A stretch of 64,000 nt of DNA from Armillaria gallica. Lineage: Eukaryota > Basidiomycota > Agaricomycetes > Agaricales > Physalacriaceae. A program made the translations under genes and the position numbers. Location: NCBI GenBank assembly GCA_037576215.1, contig JBANDB010000007.1:1271001-1335000 (forward strand). Direction: 5' to 3'. Shown in pieces: positions 23,291 to 34,375 of the stretch. The notes beneath the pieces were generated by a model that saw nothing but the letters and a program-made list of their open reading frames with translations, had not been told where the DNA came from and did no database searches. Every line of letters begins with the position of its first letter. The stretch's first letter is position 1.

Positions 23291-23359
23291 TTTTTCTCTC
23301 TACCCGCACATTCCGCAGGCCACTTCCCAGCCACTTCCCGTCCCACCCACCGCAGCTCA

Positions 23360-23640
23360 ACAACTTAGAAATATTATTCTGTCAGTTTTAATGCGGCGGC
23401 GTGACTCTGACCCAGCGGAATGCAAGACAGATTCGCAATACCTGATTGGCGTAGTTGCTCGAGGTATGTACACATTTCCTCGATGCCTTCTATGCTCGCT
23501 CATCACAGGGATTAGTTTGAATGAGCACAGTGAGTCATACATCTTTGGTCAGAATATTAGAGAGTTATTTGTATTAAATGCGTCGAAGAGGGATGTGCAC
23601 ACATGTCTGTGAGAAGAGTGATGCAAGTCCCTTGAACTTG
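23360..23640 (+). pseudogene. Orphan exon pair T, copy 2
   Basis: Two blocks encode DPAECKTDSQYLIGVVAR and GISLNEHSESYIFGQNIREL around a GTATGTACAC...CATCACAG intron of about 50 bp. Splicing joins them in frame (R|G). The frame closes at 23,612. The partner copy at 13.33 kb has lost frame in the first block. The product is not recognised. Confidence 0.45.
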
Positions 23641-23699
23641 TGTCCCCCTACTATGATCCCCACACATCCCAAAGAAGACATACCCTCCAGTCCTCACTC

Positions 23700-24040
23700 G
23701 TCATCTCGGTAACGCAAGATACGTTCTTGAGCTCGACGGTGCTCAAATTTCCTGTTGGAACTGTGGCGATTTTTTCGTTTTTGACTTGGAGGAAAAGAGG
23801 TTAGACACGTCGCCAATAAAATATGAGGAGGGATGAGCATGAATGCTGTTCGCAGGATGGTGGACTGGAGTGAAACAACAGATGGACGAAATTGGTAGGA
23901 GGGCAACTTTGTCAGGATGCAGGGTCAAAGAGATGACGACTCGATGGCTGCAGTGTGAAGGGCCGCCATGGGGCGTGATGCCTTGAGGAATGGTTGTTGA
24001 GCTCGGTGTGGGTTGGGCACGGCCCGATGACACCTAACCC
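23700..24040 (+). pseudogene. Orphan exon family P, copy 3
   Basis: Encodes VLELDGAQISCWNCGDFFVF, DLEEKRLDTSPIKY, then a stop. After a ~60-bp insertion relative to copy 2, the RDEIGRRATLSGCRVKEMTTR portion follows in another frame. It ends at the same 'cggcccgatgacacc' motif at the HET duplicon border. Confidence 0.5.
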
Positions 24041-24259
24041 TCAGCAGGAATTTCATTTGTGCCTTCACGAGCTCGAGAGTGTTTTTCATTCTGACTATTG
24101 ACGCGGACCTGCGCAGAACATGTTGTATTAGATTAATTGCCCCCACTATCACAGAATTTTACGACTCGACAGCGCTCCTTCCGCCTGTCTGATTTCCAGA
24201 CCTGGTTGTCGACACCAGGAAATCAAGGCCATGATGACTTCTCCCCACCGGTAGTCAAA

Positions 24260-26197
24260 TCAGACAAGTACATTATTGCGGAATCTTGCTGCCAGACTGA
24301 GATGATCTAGCCTACGTGCTTCGACCAAGTTGTCCATCGCGATCACCGACACCTTCTCGAATCTCTGATCTGGCAATCGTCTCCCTACGGCCCACTTGCA
24401 GGACCAATACGCACAGTCACCAATCAGTGTGTACGTATCTTCAGGTATCAAAAATCGGTGGGTGACGCGTATTTTGAATGTGTGTGCGATCCCGTCTGCG
24501 GCTTCAACAACCAACTCCCCGAACCGATCATACCCTTCTGCCGATCCTGTGTCAAGTCCCCGCATATGCCCCTTTTCAATGTAATCCCCATCAAACCAGT
24601 CCTCATCTGTCTTTTCATCATGCAGAACCTGCGCATGAGGATAGTCAACATCCTTTGGCAGAGGCTGTTCCATGACCTGGTCCCATGTCGGTCTCCATTT
24701 CTTGCATCCGAGTCCAACTCCAGGATACACTAAGAGGAAGTTCGTGCGCAGATAAGGGGACATTGCATTCACCAGTGCCGTCCACGCATCCTCGAGAGTT
24801 TCACTCTCATGGTAGGCAGATATCACAAAGGGCCGCAGAGGGAACGCGAGTCCGGCCACTCTGTCAACCGGATTGGTTGACACACGCTTCTGCATGTCCG
24901 CCAGTACAGCAAATATATCACTTCGATCCCTCTCCACTGAATTCAGCTCTTTATGAAACCTGGTCAGGAGCGGAGTCTCGTAGTTCCTGCCGTCTATCCG
25001 CTGTGCGTGCATCGGTCCATCCGGCATATCACCGGCAATGATGGGCCAATGTCCGACCTCCTGGAGTGTCCATGCACGTCGAAACCAGTTCCGATCGCTG
25101 TCCAAGTCACCGTCCTTCAACCTCAACGGCCGCCCCAGTCCACTCAGGTAGATCACTACCTTGTTAGACTCATACACAGCTCCAATTGTAGGCACATCCA
25201 GCCTCCACTCCTGCACGCGCAGATCCTCTCTCGGCCCCCCTTCCTCTTTCTGTCTTAAACAGAGCACATCCAGCCATGCGTACTGTGCTCCCAGATTCAG
25301 CATCTCAATCCGGATGAGGTTGAGATCCGCATCCTTTGGTATAGGCACAGGCCACTCCTTCCCGTTGATAGGGGTCCGCACATCCACACGATCCTTCTCA
25401 TCAACCCAGGCGTGCGAAATCGGTGTTGGCCAAAGTTCTTCAGTGATCCACGATGGCACCACGCGATTGCTGCATAGGTCCCATACACGTCGAGGTCTCA
25501 AATTCGGGTCGACAATCCGGTTTCCTACGAGTGCTTTTTGTCGGCGCTCCCTGTCTTTCCCTTCACGTCTGCGTAGTTCGTTGCTGGGGTTATATGTATT
25601 CCATACTGGGCGAAGGAGGGCATAAGCTGTGCCAAAGTCGTAGTTCCTTACAATGAAGTCTTCAAGAATTATGTGGAACATGCATGACGATCTGAACGTT
25701 CCGAGGGTGGTGTTCAGTCTATTCAAGACCCCCTGAACGCCAAGCGTAGCGCAGGGAGTGTCCGTGAGGGAACATGGTATGACAGGCTCTGGACCAGTGT
25801 ACGACCGCTGCTTTGGAACCTCGATAGACAATTCCGCTTGGCCAGTCTCGGTGAACGCGAAAAGTTTGGCCTGGAAATACATTTCAATTTCTTCTCTGTC
25901 TGTTTTGCTGACTGACATACCCGACGATCCGTAGACAGTGGTTCTTGCCCCATGATTATGTTCGTATTCTGGTCCGAAACAGCGGAGCTGAATCCTTTGG
26001 CCTCTGTGGAGTGGTAAATATCGAGCGCAAATGTTTCCAAATCGGCCTGATGCGAATCGAAAGCGAACTTCCTGTAATTCTTGGGAGCGCCGTGCAAGTA
26101 AGTACTTGAACCACTGTAGATTAACTGTACTCACAATTTCCCGTGTCCTTTCGAGGATGTGCGTTCAGGGGAGTGCTGCTCGAGTCGACGTGGGGAG
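24260..26197 (-). CDS. HET3: HET-domain protein
   Basis: The best-resolved gene structure of the family. Exon 26,135-26,197 encodes LEQHSPERTSSKGHGKL. Intron 26,072-26,134 (63 bp, GTGAGT...TTACAG) follows. Exon 25,921-26,071 encodes KFAFDSHQADLETFALDIY and GFSSAVSDQNTN. Intron 25,871-25,920 (50 bp, GTATGT...TTTCCAG, phase 0) leads into the main exon 24,260-25,870. The HET core is intact (ISHAWVDEKD, YAWLDVLCLRQ, WFRRAWTLQE). In this copy alone the intron is open and in frame, so a naive reading gives a 624-codon frame starting MSTVNLQWF; that start is probably wrong. Expected role: cytosolic allorecognition and cell death, by family. Copy-specific patches include VGHWPIIAG. Confidence 0.82.
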
Positions 26198-26439
26198 CTG
26201 TCAGAAGGTAAAGTATGAAATCCTAGGAGTTGTGCAAATAGCACAGTGGTCTGCTCCGTGCTGGATGGTCACGGTCACGCACGCGTAGTGATTTTATTGA
26301 ATTATTCCTGTCGCGGACTGCCTACCAACATTAATTCGACGATAAGTCGCCATATAGTTGAGTTTGCGCAACGATAGGTCATTCATTCCCTTGAATTCAA
26401 CCATTTCGCCGTCATCGCCTTTCACTCCGAGACACTAAT

Positions 26440-26720
26440 TTCACTCCTAGTGTGATTAGCTCCTTCGAAAGGACTGGTCGCTCTTTACGTAGACGACGAG
26501 CATATGACGCCTACAGCATCCCAAATTCGCAGTCCACCAAAATAGCCTCTCTGCCTCCATGGCGGTCGGCGTTCTAGATGGCAGGTTCAACAGGGACTTG
26601 AAGAAACCACGGCAATAAACATAGCATTGGAGGTATAGAAAGCCACGTTCTCGTTCGCCAAATCCAAGAGCAACGGACCTGAAATCAGCCACTAACATGC
26701 TCGGAAAGCAGGCGCCTATG
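26440..26720 (-). pseudogene. Segment S, copy 2, upstream of HET3
   Basis: Encodes GFFKSLLNLPSRTPTAMEAE, RLFWWTANLGCCRRHMLVVY and KSDQSFRRS before a stop at 26,456. Copy 3 (43.03 kb) has the same frame with mostly conservative changes, which supports a real short coding exon. It is co-oriented with HET3. Not recognised. Confidence 0.45.
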
Positions 26721-27059
26721 CTTAATTCCTAGACGAGTTGATGTGTACCTGCATTCTAATGTTAGCCTGCCCTGGGATTCTTCCCGGCGAAGGCAAACGT
26801 ACAACAGCCGGATAGATATGGAGGGCGCCCAAACTTCTCGAAACCAAATCTCCTAGTGGTTTTCGAATCATTGTAAGGCTATCTCGTTGTGAATACACTA
26901 ATTTCATGAGTGACGAGAACGAACCATTTAGTGATTTACTGGGGACAACCTCCTCGTAGTACCGTCAAAGCCTCTCAGAAGCCTGCTCGGGAGCAATGAA
27001 AATGTCATTTTCATTTCGACGCCCACTGAGGTATCAGCTGATAATGGAGATGCTCCACA

Positions 27060-27545
27060 GATTCTGCAGAGTGCGCGGTTGGAGCCGTCGTATACAGCAC
27101 GCTGCAGGAAGAGGGTCTATTCATGGAACTCCCAGTGCTGTTATCCATCCGGTGAGGAAAAGGGAGAATGGAAAACACACGACGAGCCATTGCCATCGGG
27201 ATTGAGGTCAAGTGATTATGAATATAAACTCGGCAGATAGAAGTACCACCTTCAGGTTAGATTCGGATCACACGCGGCAGGGAGTTAATAACCCTAACCT
27301 CTCAGATCTCAGTCTTCGTAGTTTGCGAGAAAAGGTAAGCGAGAGCTGGCATGTTTGGATTCCCCTTCATTGTAGTATGGTGGTGTGATGCACGAATTCA
27401 ATGTAACCGACAGAAGACTCGAAACTGGACCAAGGCTCTGAGCATGTTTTCGCATCTGCGATTGACAGGGAGCGGTCGCTGCCAAGGTTCCCGGGTCCCT
27501 AGAGCGAGGATTCGGGTGCGTGCCGTATTTTGAGTCTTGGTGCGG
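27060..27545. repeat. Segment U, copy 1
   Basis: Direct match to 53,240-53,745, starting at 'gagtgcgcggttggagccg' and including 'aaggttcccgggtccct' near the end. A single 'aaccctaacc' occurs in each copy, but not as an array. No gene is evident. Confidence 0.7.
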
Positions 27546-27779
27546 GAATTCGGTTTGCTATGGGGGTGGTGGACTCGGTTTGGAGATGGAGACTACAGTC
27601 GCGGGAATACGACGAAAACGAACTAGGAGACTGGGAGTTTGGGGAGCGAAAGGTGTGCTAATTTTCTCCAGATGTTTGAGGAAGGAGCATCTTATGCATC
27701 TGAGATCTGTGATTTCTTGCGCCCAAGTCCGCAAAACGTCATCGAAATGCCACGTGACCTGCCTCCTGGTAAACTGGCT

Positions 27780-28528
27780 AAGTGTCTTTATGTGAAACTC
27801 GCGGAACCGAAACACCTGGGAGGGTAGTGCGAAAAGGCATGTGCGCAAGCATGAGGCCAATGTCGCGAAAGTCTTTAGAAGATCCCAGTCTAAGACGAAA
27901 TGGAATTCATCGACACCCAATGCAACAAGACGGTTGGGGAACTGGAAATTGTGATGGAGGGTGTTCAAAGGCGAGGATACAGGACCCAGGTTGTTCTGGG
28001 GATAAGAGTAGAAAGGACAGGTCGGGTGCTGCAGCGGTCCTCCACAGATTTTCGCCTCGGTGGCATGGAGCCGACAATGTATCTTCGTTGATGGCGAGAG
28101 ATGGTATACCCAGAGAAACAAAATTGCGTTGTTGGTTACAATAAGAGAAGAACACTAGACACAAAAAAAGCTCACCATCTCACGCTCAAGGATAAGTAGA
28201 TGATGACCATCAGTATGTTCTGTGGGTATTCACAGATCATTTGTGCCTTCGAAGGTGAAAGTTTTTGAATCTCCCGAAGTGCCGTCATGTATCCATAGAA
28301 GTAGCTGGTCTTCTCTTCACCCGTACGAAGCACGGAGATGATGTGAAGACCATCCAGTGCTTTGCAAATACCCTTCAGAATATAATCATGTAAGTCGTGA
28401 GGGAGGCAAGGACGAACAGGCTGCTGAATGAGTTTCTGTCCCTCAGAACCGGACAGTCCTGTCACGGCTACATCGGGGGGTGAGGGCATGCGACAAGGAT
28501 GAGCGTTCAGCGCGTTACGCGTTTGCAC
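27780..28528 (-). pseudogene. RecQ-like DEAH helicase relic
   Basis: The first exon encodes HDYILKGICKALDGLHIISV followed by RTGEEKTSYFYGYM, the position of the Walker A loop (normally TGSGKT, here degenerate), then a truncated VIIY region. The frame shifts just before LEREM and a GTGAGC donor (about 28,175). The next part encodes NFVSLGIPSLAINEDTL and RGENLW, then LLLSPEQ. After another frameshift comes VALGVDEFHFVLDWDL, the DEAH-type box. A further frameshift leads to MPFRTTLPGVS. Order and spacing match ATP-dependent RecQ-like helicases common in mushroom genomes. At least three frameshifts and the altered Walker A show that it is dead. Confidence 0.7.
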
Positions 28529-28529
28529 G

Positions 28530-29392
28530 TGGTCGGCAAGCTTCCGGCATGTAGTCGGGGTTTCAAACCTGCACCTACGAGTCCGAGTCGGATCCCATGA
28601 TCTCGGTCGGAAGCAGTCAATTTGGAGTAACTCCCTCTAAGCGGCAGGGCGAGAAAGACGGAAAGAGGGGGACATCGGTGCGGTTTCTGGTGGTGACTCT
28701 GGGCGCGCTGGTGAGCCTCAAAGATTGCATTCGTAATACATCTCTTGTCGAAAATTCAGAGTTCGGCTAGCTGGGAGTATTGCGTAGTAGACCAAAAGCC
28801 CAAAGTCCCGTCAACCATATGTTACAGTAAACGGATATTGTGGCAGAAACCAGCGGTTATATTCACCATCAAGAGTATGTCTTCTGGTCAGGGTGGTGAG
28901 GATACCATGGGACCAGGCAAAAACATGAGCCAGAGCACTTACACGCCCGCCGAAGAGAACTCGAGACCATGGAATGAAACAATGGCATGAGCGCCATTGG
29001 CTATTAGTAGGCTTTGAAAAGGTCACTTGAGTGGCTTGGGAACTCGCTGCACGTACCCTCCCCGGTACATCCTCAGAAAGCATCCGACCCACTAATCTTT
29101 TACGTGTCGAGCCCAGGTTCCAGTCTGAGAATCAGCAATCCATTGAATGATATGGCTATAGATACAGTCATCATGTTATGCGGCGTGAGAGTCTATGTCT
29201 ATGGTCATCTACTTTTTCCATGAGTCGTTAACAGTGGTATTATGATATATTATAAACGTTCCTTGACAATTTCTCGTCGATTAGAGTCGTCCATCGGCTC
29301 GTAGGACGCCCGTTCATGATTCTGGCTCATCTCCTTACACATAGAACGTCAATCGTTCACTCGTTACATGTTCAAGCTCGCCGAGCAGTCAG
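28530..29392. other. Intergenic, nothing assignable
   Basis: A minus-strand stretch around 28,811-29,092 is open and contains a GTGTAAGTGC...AG intron-like block, but it matches no family I know. The rest shows no gene. Confidence 0.3.
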
Positions 29393-31200
29393 TTATACAG
29401 CCTTGGCACCGCGTCGATCTTCAATCTCGAGTTGCTTCGCGATTTTGAGATCCTGAGTCATCTACATGAAGTATGCTTCGTTGAAACAAGAGATTCACTT
29501 ACAATACACGGCGCAAATTTACTTCGACTGCGGATTCGCGCGCCGAACTTGTAGAAGAGGAAAGGGCTAGGTGCAAGTACCAATGCGATCAAACCGACCA
29601 ACGTTGATGCCCAATTAATACCTAGCTGTAAGCACGTACATGTCAATACTCGGTGGAAGTAAAACCGCCGGGCGAGAAACTTACATTATGATACATCTGG
29701 ACGGCAAATAGGGGAAAGGCAGCCGCTACCAGTGACCGTATGATCGTATTCGCGGCGAAAGCAGACGCCGCATACATGCTTAAAGCACAGTCAGCACAAA
29801 GTCAGCGTAAAAGGTAGCTCTATTCGTCTGTCAGAAAATGTTTGACACATTTGAAATGATTACAATCACGCACAAGGAAAGACATGAAGATCAAGTTGAT
29901 ACCTGCTCCAATGAAGATGGTACTGATGGCCGGAACATACCACGGAATGCTTGCGTACTGGCCTGTCCATCCCAACCAAAAGGCTCCGATGACAAGGCAA
30001 GGACCCGCAATCATCGCGCCATACAAACGTTCCTCGGGTGGTGGGAAGCCCTTCCACCTAGGAACGAGCTCAGGGTAGTGACGAGAACAAAGGTGGTTGA
30101 TGAGGGAACCCAGCGAGGTACCGATACCAACACCAGTGAAGATGAGGCCGTTTTGCCAGATCGTGAAGCCCCGTGTCTCGACAAAGATGACGGGAATTGC
30201 TTCAAACACTGCAGAAAAATGTCATAAGTATTCGAACGTATCTGAATAAGATGGACTTACGAGCGTATAGGACACCATACACAATAGAAAGGTAAATAGT
30301 TACAAGAACGAAGATTGGCTCCATTAGAAGCATTTGAAAAGGCCGATACAAGGTTCGATGGAGGACCCCTCTGACGGACAAATCTTGCTTCTCGTGTTCA
30401 GCGTACAAGTCCGCATTCTTCTCAGGGTTGTCTTTCCTCGAACTTTTGGTCTGAGAAGAACAAGTCAATAAGAAGCGACGAGTCTCGCAAAGAAATACAT
30501 ACCCTCTTCAATAGAAGAACCGGCGCGCAAGTCTCTGGGAGAAAGACAAACCCTAAGATCGTACAAATCCCGGCGAATATCATCATTGCCCAGAAAACCC
30601 ATCTCCACAAGACTGGACTTGTAGCAATGCTAGAATGACAGTTAGAGCGTGACCTCTAGTGGCCAGTGATAAGGGATATGACACTTACAATCCCCCGATG
30701 GGCCCAAGTACTGGTCCCATGAAAACGCTCACGGAGAATAAACTGGTCGCAGGACCTCGACCAAGGGCAGGCCATACGTCCGCAATAATGCCTATAGAGT
30801 ACGCGTATGAGGCACGAGTACATAAAGAAAAGTGACGAAATGCTCACCTCCGTTGACCGTAAGCGGACCCACGGCAAAGAAGCCTCCGAAGAATCGACAG
30901 ATCATCAATGTATGTATGTTCTAAGCCAGGGCCTGACCGAAATGGAAGAGGGTATACACAATCACCGTGCCTAACATGACAGGCCGTCGACCGTAGAGTT
31001 CGCTTCCTGGGCCCCACAGCACCGGCTACTGGAGTAGTTAGTCGAATATTAAAAGGTGAGCATGCGGAACGTACCCCGATCACGTAACCCAAGAGGAAAA
31101 CAGTAACAAGAGCATATGCTGTTTCGGTATTGATGTCGAACGCAGCGATTATACCAGAAGTAACAGACGTCGGTGCCGATGACGAAAATGTACTAGACCG
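29393..31200 (-). pseudogene. Major facilitator (DHA1/polyamine-type) transporter relic
   Basis: Exons recovered (minus strand, 5' to 3'): ~31,200-31,075 (SSAPTSVTSGIIAAFDINTE), ~31,026-30,848 (WGPGSELYGRRPVMLGT), 30,791-30,689 (GPATSLFSVSVFMGP), 30,629-30,503 (WRWVFWAMMIFAG), 30,450-30,261, 30,208-29,874 (LPRW-type loop PPPEERLYGAMIAG), about 29,819-29,685, 29,625-29,503, and 29,452-29,393 with the stop. Introns are 50-60 bp. WGPGSELYGRRP is the DHA1 motif A region. The N-terminal tail and first membrane helix are missing. The expected ALAQN reads ALA-TAG-N (stop at 30,921-30,923), and a TGA remains near 29,800. It would have been a proton-coupled drug or polyamine exporter of the plasma membrane. 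Confidence 0.8.
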
Positions 31201-32640
31201 ACCGATAGCACTTCTGCGTGGACTCTAAGTCTGTGGAGCCGTAGATGTGAAAGATCTTGATCATCGCACAATGGAGAATTGCACTAGCCAGGCGGAGACT
31301 AGGACAATGATTTAGGTCTGAATGCCAAGAAAGCTATGACACGACTGACTTGAAGACCGATTATATCGCCCTTAGAGGAGGATGATACGCTAGATGCGGA
31401 AGAATGACCTTCAACAACAGCTTCAGAAACGATAGAAAGTCAAATCTGTGTACGCTGCACGTACTTATTGTGGGACTTGAAGGCACCGTGCTGATACCCG
31501 ATTGGCGTGAGATTGACGCACTGGGCGCGAACAGATCTATCAAGGTAGTGACCGCTTGAAGAACCTAGATCCCCGGAAGACGCGACTGTAAGCGCACAAT
31601 GGTCTCCTGGAGCTGTTCAGTTCTGGACATTCCGACCACGTATTCACACCCATCATCCCTGGGAATTCTAACACATTAGCCACACATTGGTCTGACGCCG
31701 TCACACTTGATCTTCAGGTGTCTGAACGCCTTAAGTAATGGGATACGAAAAACCGAAGTATTGAAATGCTAATCACCGGCAATTGAAGTAAGCTTTGCCC
31801 CTGCCCAAATATATCAAGAGAACTCGAACCCAACCCTTGTTTTTCAGCGAGTTCATGCGAAGAAGAGCAAGATAGGAAGGGTATGGTGGAAGAGTAAGGA
31901 AAAAGTCGAGATGAATTGCGAGCTGGATCGACCTTCACCCTCACGATTTATAGTGGCGAGGAACGGCGATGACAGAACTGCCGCCCAATGCCTCCTGGTA
32001 TGTACTCTCCCCGCCCATGCATAATCTGCTTTCTCACCAGTACCGGTTCACCCACAGCCTGGGCATCTTCACAAAATTGCTATCACGCATATTCCTTGCA
32101 TATAGAATTTGATTCTTTCATCGCACTGTTCTCACCGATGATCCATGCTTGTGTATCTTGTGATCATCAATATCCGGCGTCATTTGCATCCTTGAGCCAT
32201 TCAAGAATGTATAGTTAGCATGACTCATTTTCAAAGGCGAGATTCAACGTACCCGAGCTGCCCCTTTGAGCTTTTTAGCAGTATCGGTTCGACCTGGCAT
32301 TTTCTTGGATCGGGTCCTTCTTAACTATCATCGGCACTATGGGTTTGATGTACTACACGTATAGTTCTGGACAGACAGCACCAACTCGAGATCATGAGAA
32401 GGCCGCAGAAGCGACTGGAACTCTGCAGCGTCGCACTTTGTTCTGTCGTTCGCGTCCTACGTGAAGCCGGTCTCGGTACGACAGGTTCCTGTGGAATCAG
32501 CACATGACGTACAAACCAGCTCGCAGAGTATAAGTCGCATAAGAATATCTCTGGGAGACGAAAAAAGATTAATATTGCACCGTCGCAATCACAAGGAAAC
32601 CTCAAATAGAATCCTTCAGAGCACTCTGCACATGCTGTCC
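31201..32640. other. No assignable gene
   Basis: A minus-strand fragment near 31,225-31,260 encodes FHIYGSTD, faintly like the LDIYGSTE exon of the HET genes, but this is too short to rely on. Several open frames of 60-90 codons show no family features. Nothing else is supported. Confidence 0.3.
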
Positions 32641-32656
32641 TATTGATTGCTGTGGT

Positions 32657-33335
32657 TCACATACGCTGGCCGTTTGATCCAGATTCGCCGTTTATACAAT
32701 CACAAGTTTTTGGCATGTTCATAACTTCGACAACCAGGCATCGGCCTGTCTCCAAGATGCTTTCATCGCGTTTGGGGCAACCAGAAGGACACGCTTGGCA
32801 TTCGGGACCATAGAAACCAGAGGCGCAAGACTTGCAAGTGAATCCTAGGGGTAAGTGCACGTCCCCGAAGCGGAACATCCCTCCGAACTCGAATACGATG
32901 GGGAGCAAGCGGAGGTTTGTGGGTCGATAAGAGAAAGTGACTATGAGAACGGTGATTAGCCGGCATCTGGAACGGAATCCCAAAGTACAACACGCTCATT
33001 CCCAATATCTACTGCTGCCCAAACAGTGGATGACAGTGCAAGCGATGCAGCTAATAGGGTTGTCGATGAATTGGATGTGAGAGAGGGTGGTAGGGATGTG
33101 AAAGCTGCGGCACTGAAGTACAGAGATCTAGAGTGAATGGCCATGCATGTTTCAAGAGCGAGGTCCAGGGAAAGATCGAGGGATTCCGACAAGTTGAAGC
33201 CAGGCAAGGGTGGTAGAGACGCCGACTTTGAAGCCAGTACGTTGTGAAGAAGCTGGGCGTTCATCATCGACGCATACTGGCCAGTGAGTAGAAGGACGGT
33301 CGTCAGTTCATCTGACGATGATAGAGTGACGCCCA
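32657..33335 (-). pseudogene. Fasciclin-type Cys-rich surface protein relic
   Basis: An exon begins after a TTTTATGCAG acceptor (33,336-33,337) and encodes VGVTLSSSDELTTV, LALETCMAIHSRSLYFSAAA, then VWAAVDIGNERVVLWDSVPD. This is the C-terminal part of a basidiomycete secreted fasciclin-domain family as I know it. The frame continues through TAA (32,956-32,958) and TAG (32,941-32,943), each in a position where the family has Q. It then encodes SLSLIDPQTSACSP and EGCSASGTCTYP. After a frameshift it encodes CKSCASGFYGPECQACPSGC, an EGF/growth-factor-receptor-like Cys pattern. The N-terminal FAS1 repeats are not found. Assignment rests on recall of the family, not on a search. Confidence 0.5.
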
Positions 33336-33560
33336 CTGCATAAAAAAGTGTCAGTGAAGAAAAAGGTGAGAATGCTGATACGCACGAGTGGTATTGGAAG
33401 AGCCTTGCGGGCATCGCAGACTACGGACAAAGAAGAACAAACGACTTGTTTAAGATCAGTATTATACCCTAACCACGGAATGAAATACTCACCAACGGGC
33501 GCGACGAATAGTTAGTCAGAAAACCCCCTATAATATAGGGCGGGCGCACTTCGCAGTGTT

Positions 33561-33615
33561 TTTGGTCAACCGTCAGCTACCGGCAGACCTCCTCAGTGCC
33601 CCTCCGTTGACCAAA
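33561..33615. repeat. 10-bp inverted repeat between two relics
   Basis: TTTGGTCAAC (33,561-33,570) and GTTGACCAAA (33,606-33,615) are perfect inverted repeats, 35 bp apart. They lie exactly where the OPT transporter reading frame is lost after QKKRR, so they may mark a small insertion or a rearrangement point. Confidence 0.4.
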
Positions 33616-34375
33616 CGTCTCTTCTTCTGCATCACAGCGTCATGCCCACGATGAAGCACATCGAACAGCTGAGTAGTCATAATAACCATGGGATAGATCG
33701 TAAATGTGGGATACACAAGAAACATGCGCGTAATCCTCAGAATACCGTATTCGATGAGCTGCGAACCGATAAGAGTAAAAATTCCTAGGGAAGCATTTGG
33801 CCGGACGTTGTAGTATAGATCTTGCGCAGCAAAGATGCTGATAGCCAAAGCGCTATCAGAGGCTGTCGAGGACATAAAGGTAATCATGACATGTTCTTTT
33901 AGGTCTGTTTTACAGTGAAATCAGAAAGTGAATGGGAGTACATCAGGAAAGAATGACGTACTGAATTGGCCGGGATTCAGGAACTGCCAGAACCAATTAT
34001 TTGGAAGGGTACCAAAGCGCCAGAAAGTAGTTCCTGGCCCAGGTATTATCTGTTCCATAAACTAGAGGGGCAGGTCATCAGCAAAATGAACGGCGAGGGT
34101 CGAGCATAGGTCCGACTGACTTGACCAAGGATGAAGGTGATGATCTGCAGGAACAGTGAGCCCACGGCTATCGTTTGGGGACGGAAATACTACAATAAGT
34201 GATCAGCTCAAAGTTTTGCATGCTGATAAACACTGGAAACGCACGGAGATCTGTCCCAAGACGGCATGGAATCACAACAGACCAAGACAGAGAAACCACA
34301 TTCTGAACATGAAGATTGGTCACGTCGGATCATCCTCTAGGGAGAGCAGACGGAGGGCATAGTTCGCAGTTTCTG
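33576..34375 (-). pseudogene. OPT-family oligopeptide transporter relic
   Basis: Exons (minus strand): about 34,370-34,245 (ANYALRLLSLEDDPT and IFMFRMWFL), 34,189-34,121 (YFRPQTIAVGSLFLQII), 34,061-33,962 (FMEQIIPGPGTTFW, NNWFWQFLNPGQF) and 33,904-33,576 (SSTASDSALAISIFAAQDLY, RMFLVYPTFTIYPMVIMTTQ, LFDVLHRGHDA). Introns are 55-60 bp. NPG..NxKEH-like and LVYP-type motifs are hallmarks of OPT transporters, which import small peptides with protons. Two in-frame TGAs (34,320-34,322 and 34,272-34,274) break the first exon. The long C-terminal half is missing after QKKRR, so this is a fragment of roughly one quarter of a usual ~750-residue protein. Confidence 0.72.

Larger units (their letters stand above)
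24045..27060. repeat. HET duplicon D3
   Basis: Same order as D2 and D4: HET 3' flank, HET gene, 5' exons, S segment, then a stretch ending 'aatgtcattttcatttcgacgc' shared with 43.6 kb. Confidence 0.75.

Noticed and set aside
26072..26134. Start of HET3 at MSTVNLQWF, giving a 624-codon single-exon gene
   Set aside because: That frame exists only because both introns happen to be open in this copy. In the other copies the same frame ends at stops, while the alternative exon frame is conserved and has clean splice sites.
27290..27300. 'aaccctaacc' as telomere repeat
   Set aside because: It occurs singly here and at 53,470, not in an array.
31225..31260. A sixth HET remnant (FHIYGSTD)
   Set aside because: Only about eight residues resemble the HET exon, with no flanking similarity and no HET core nearby.
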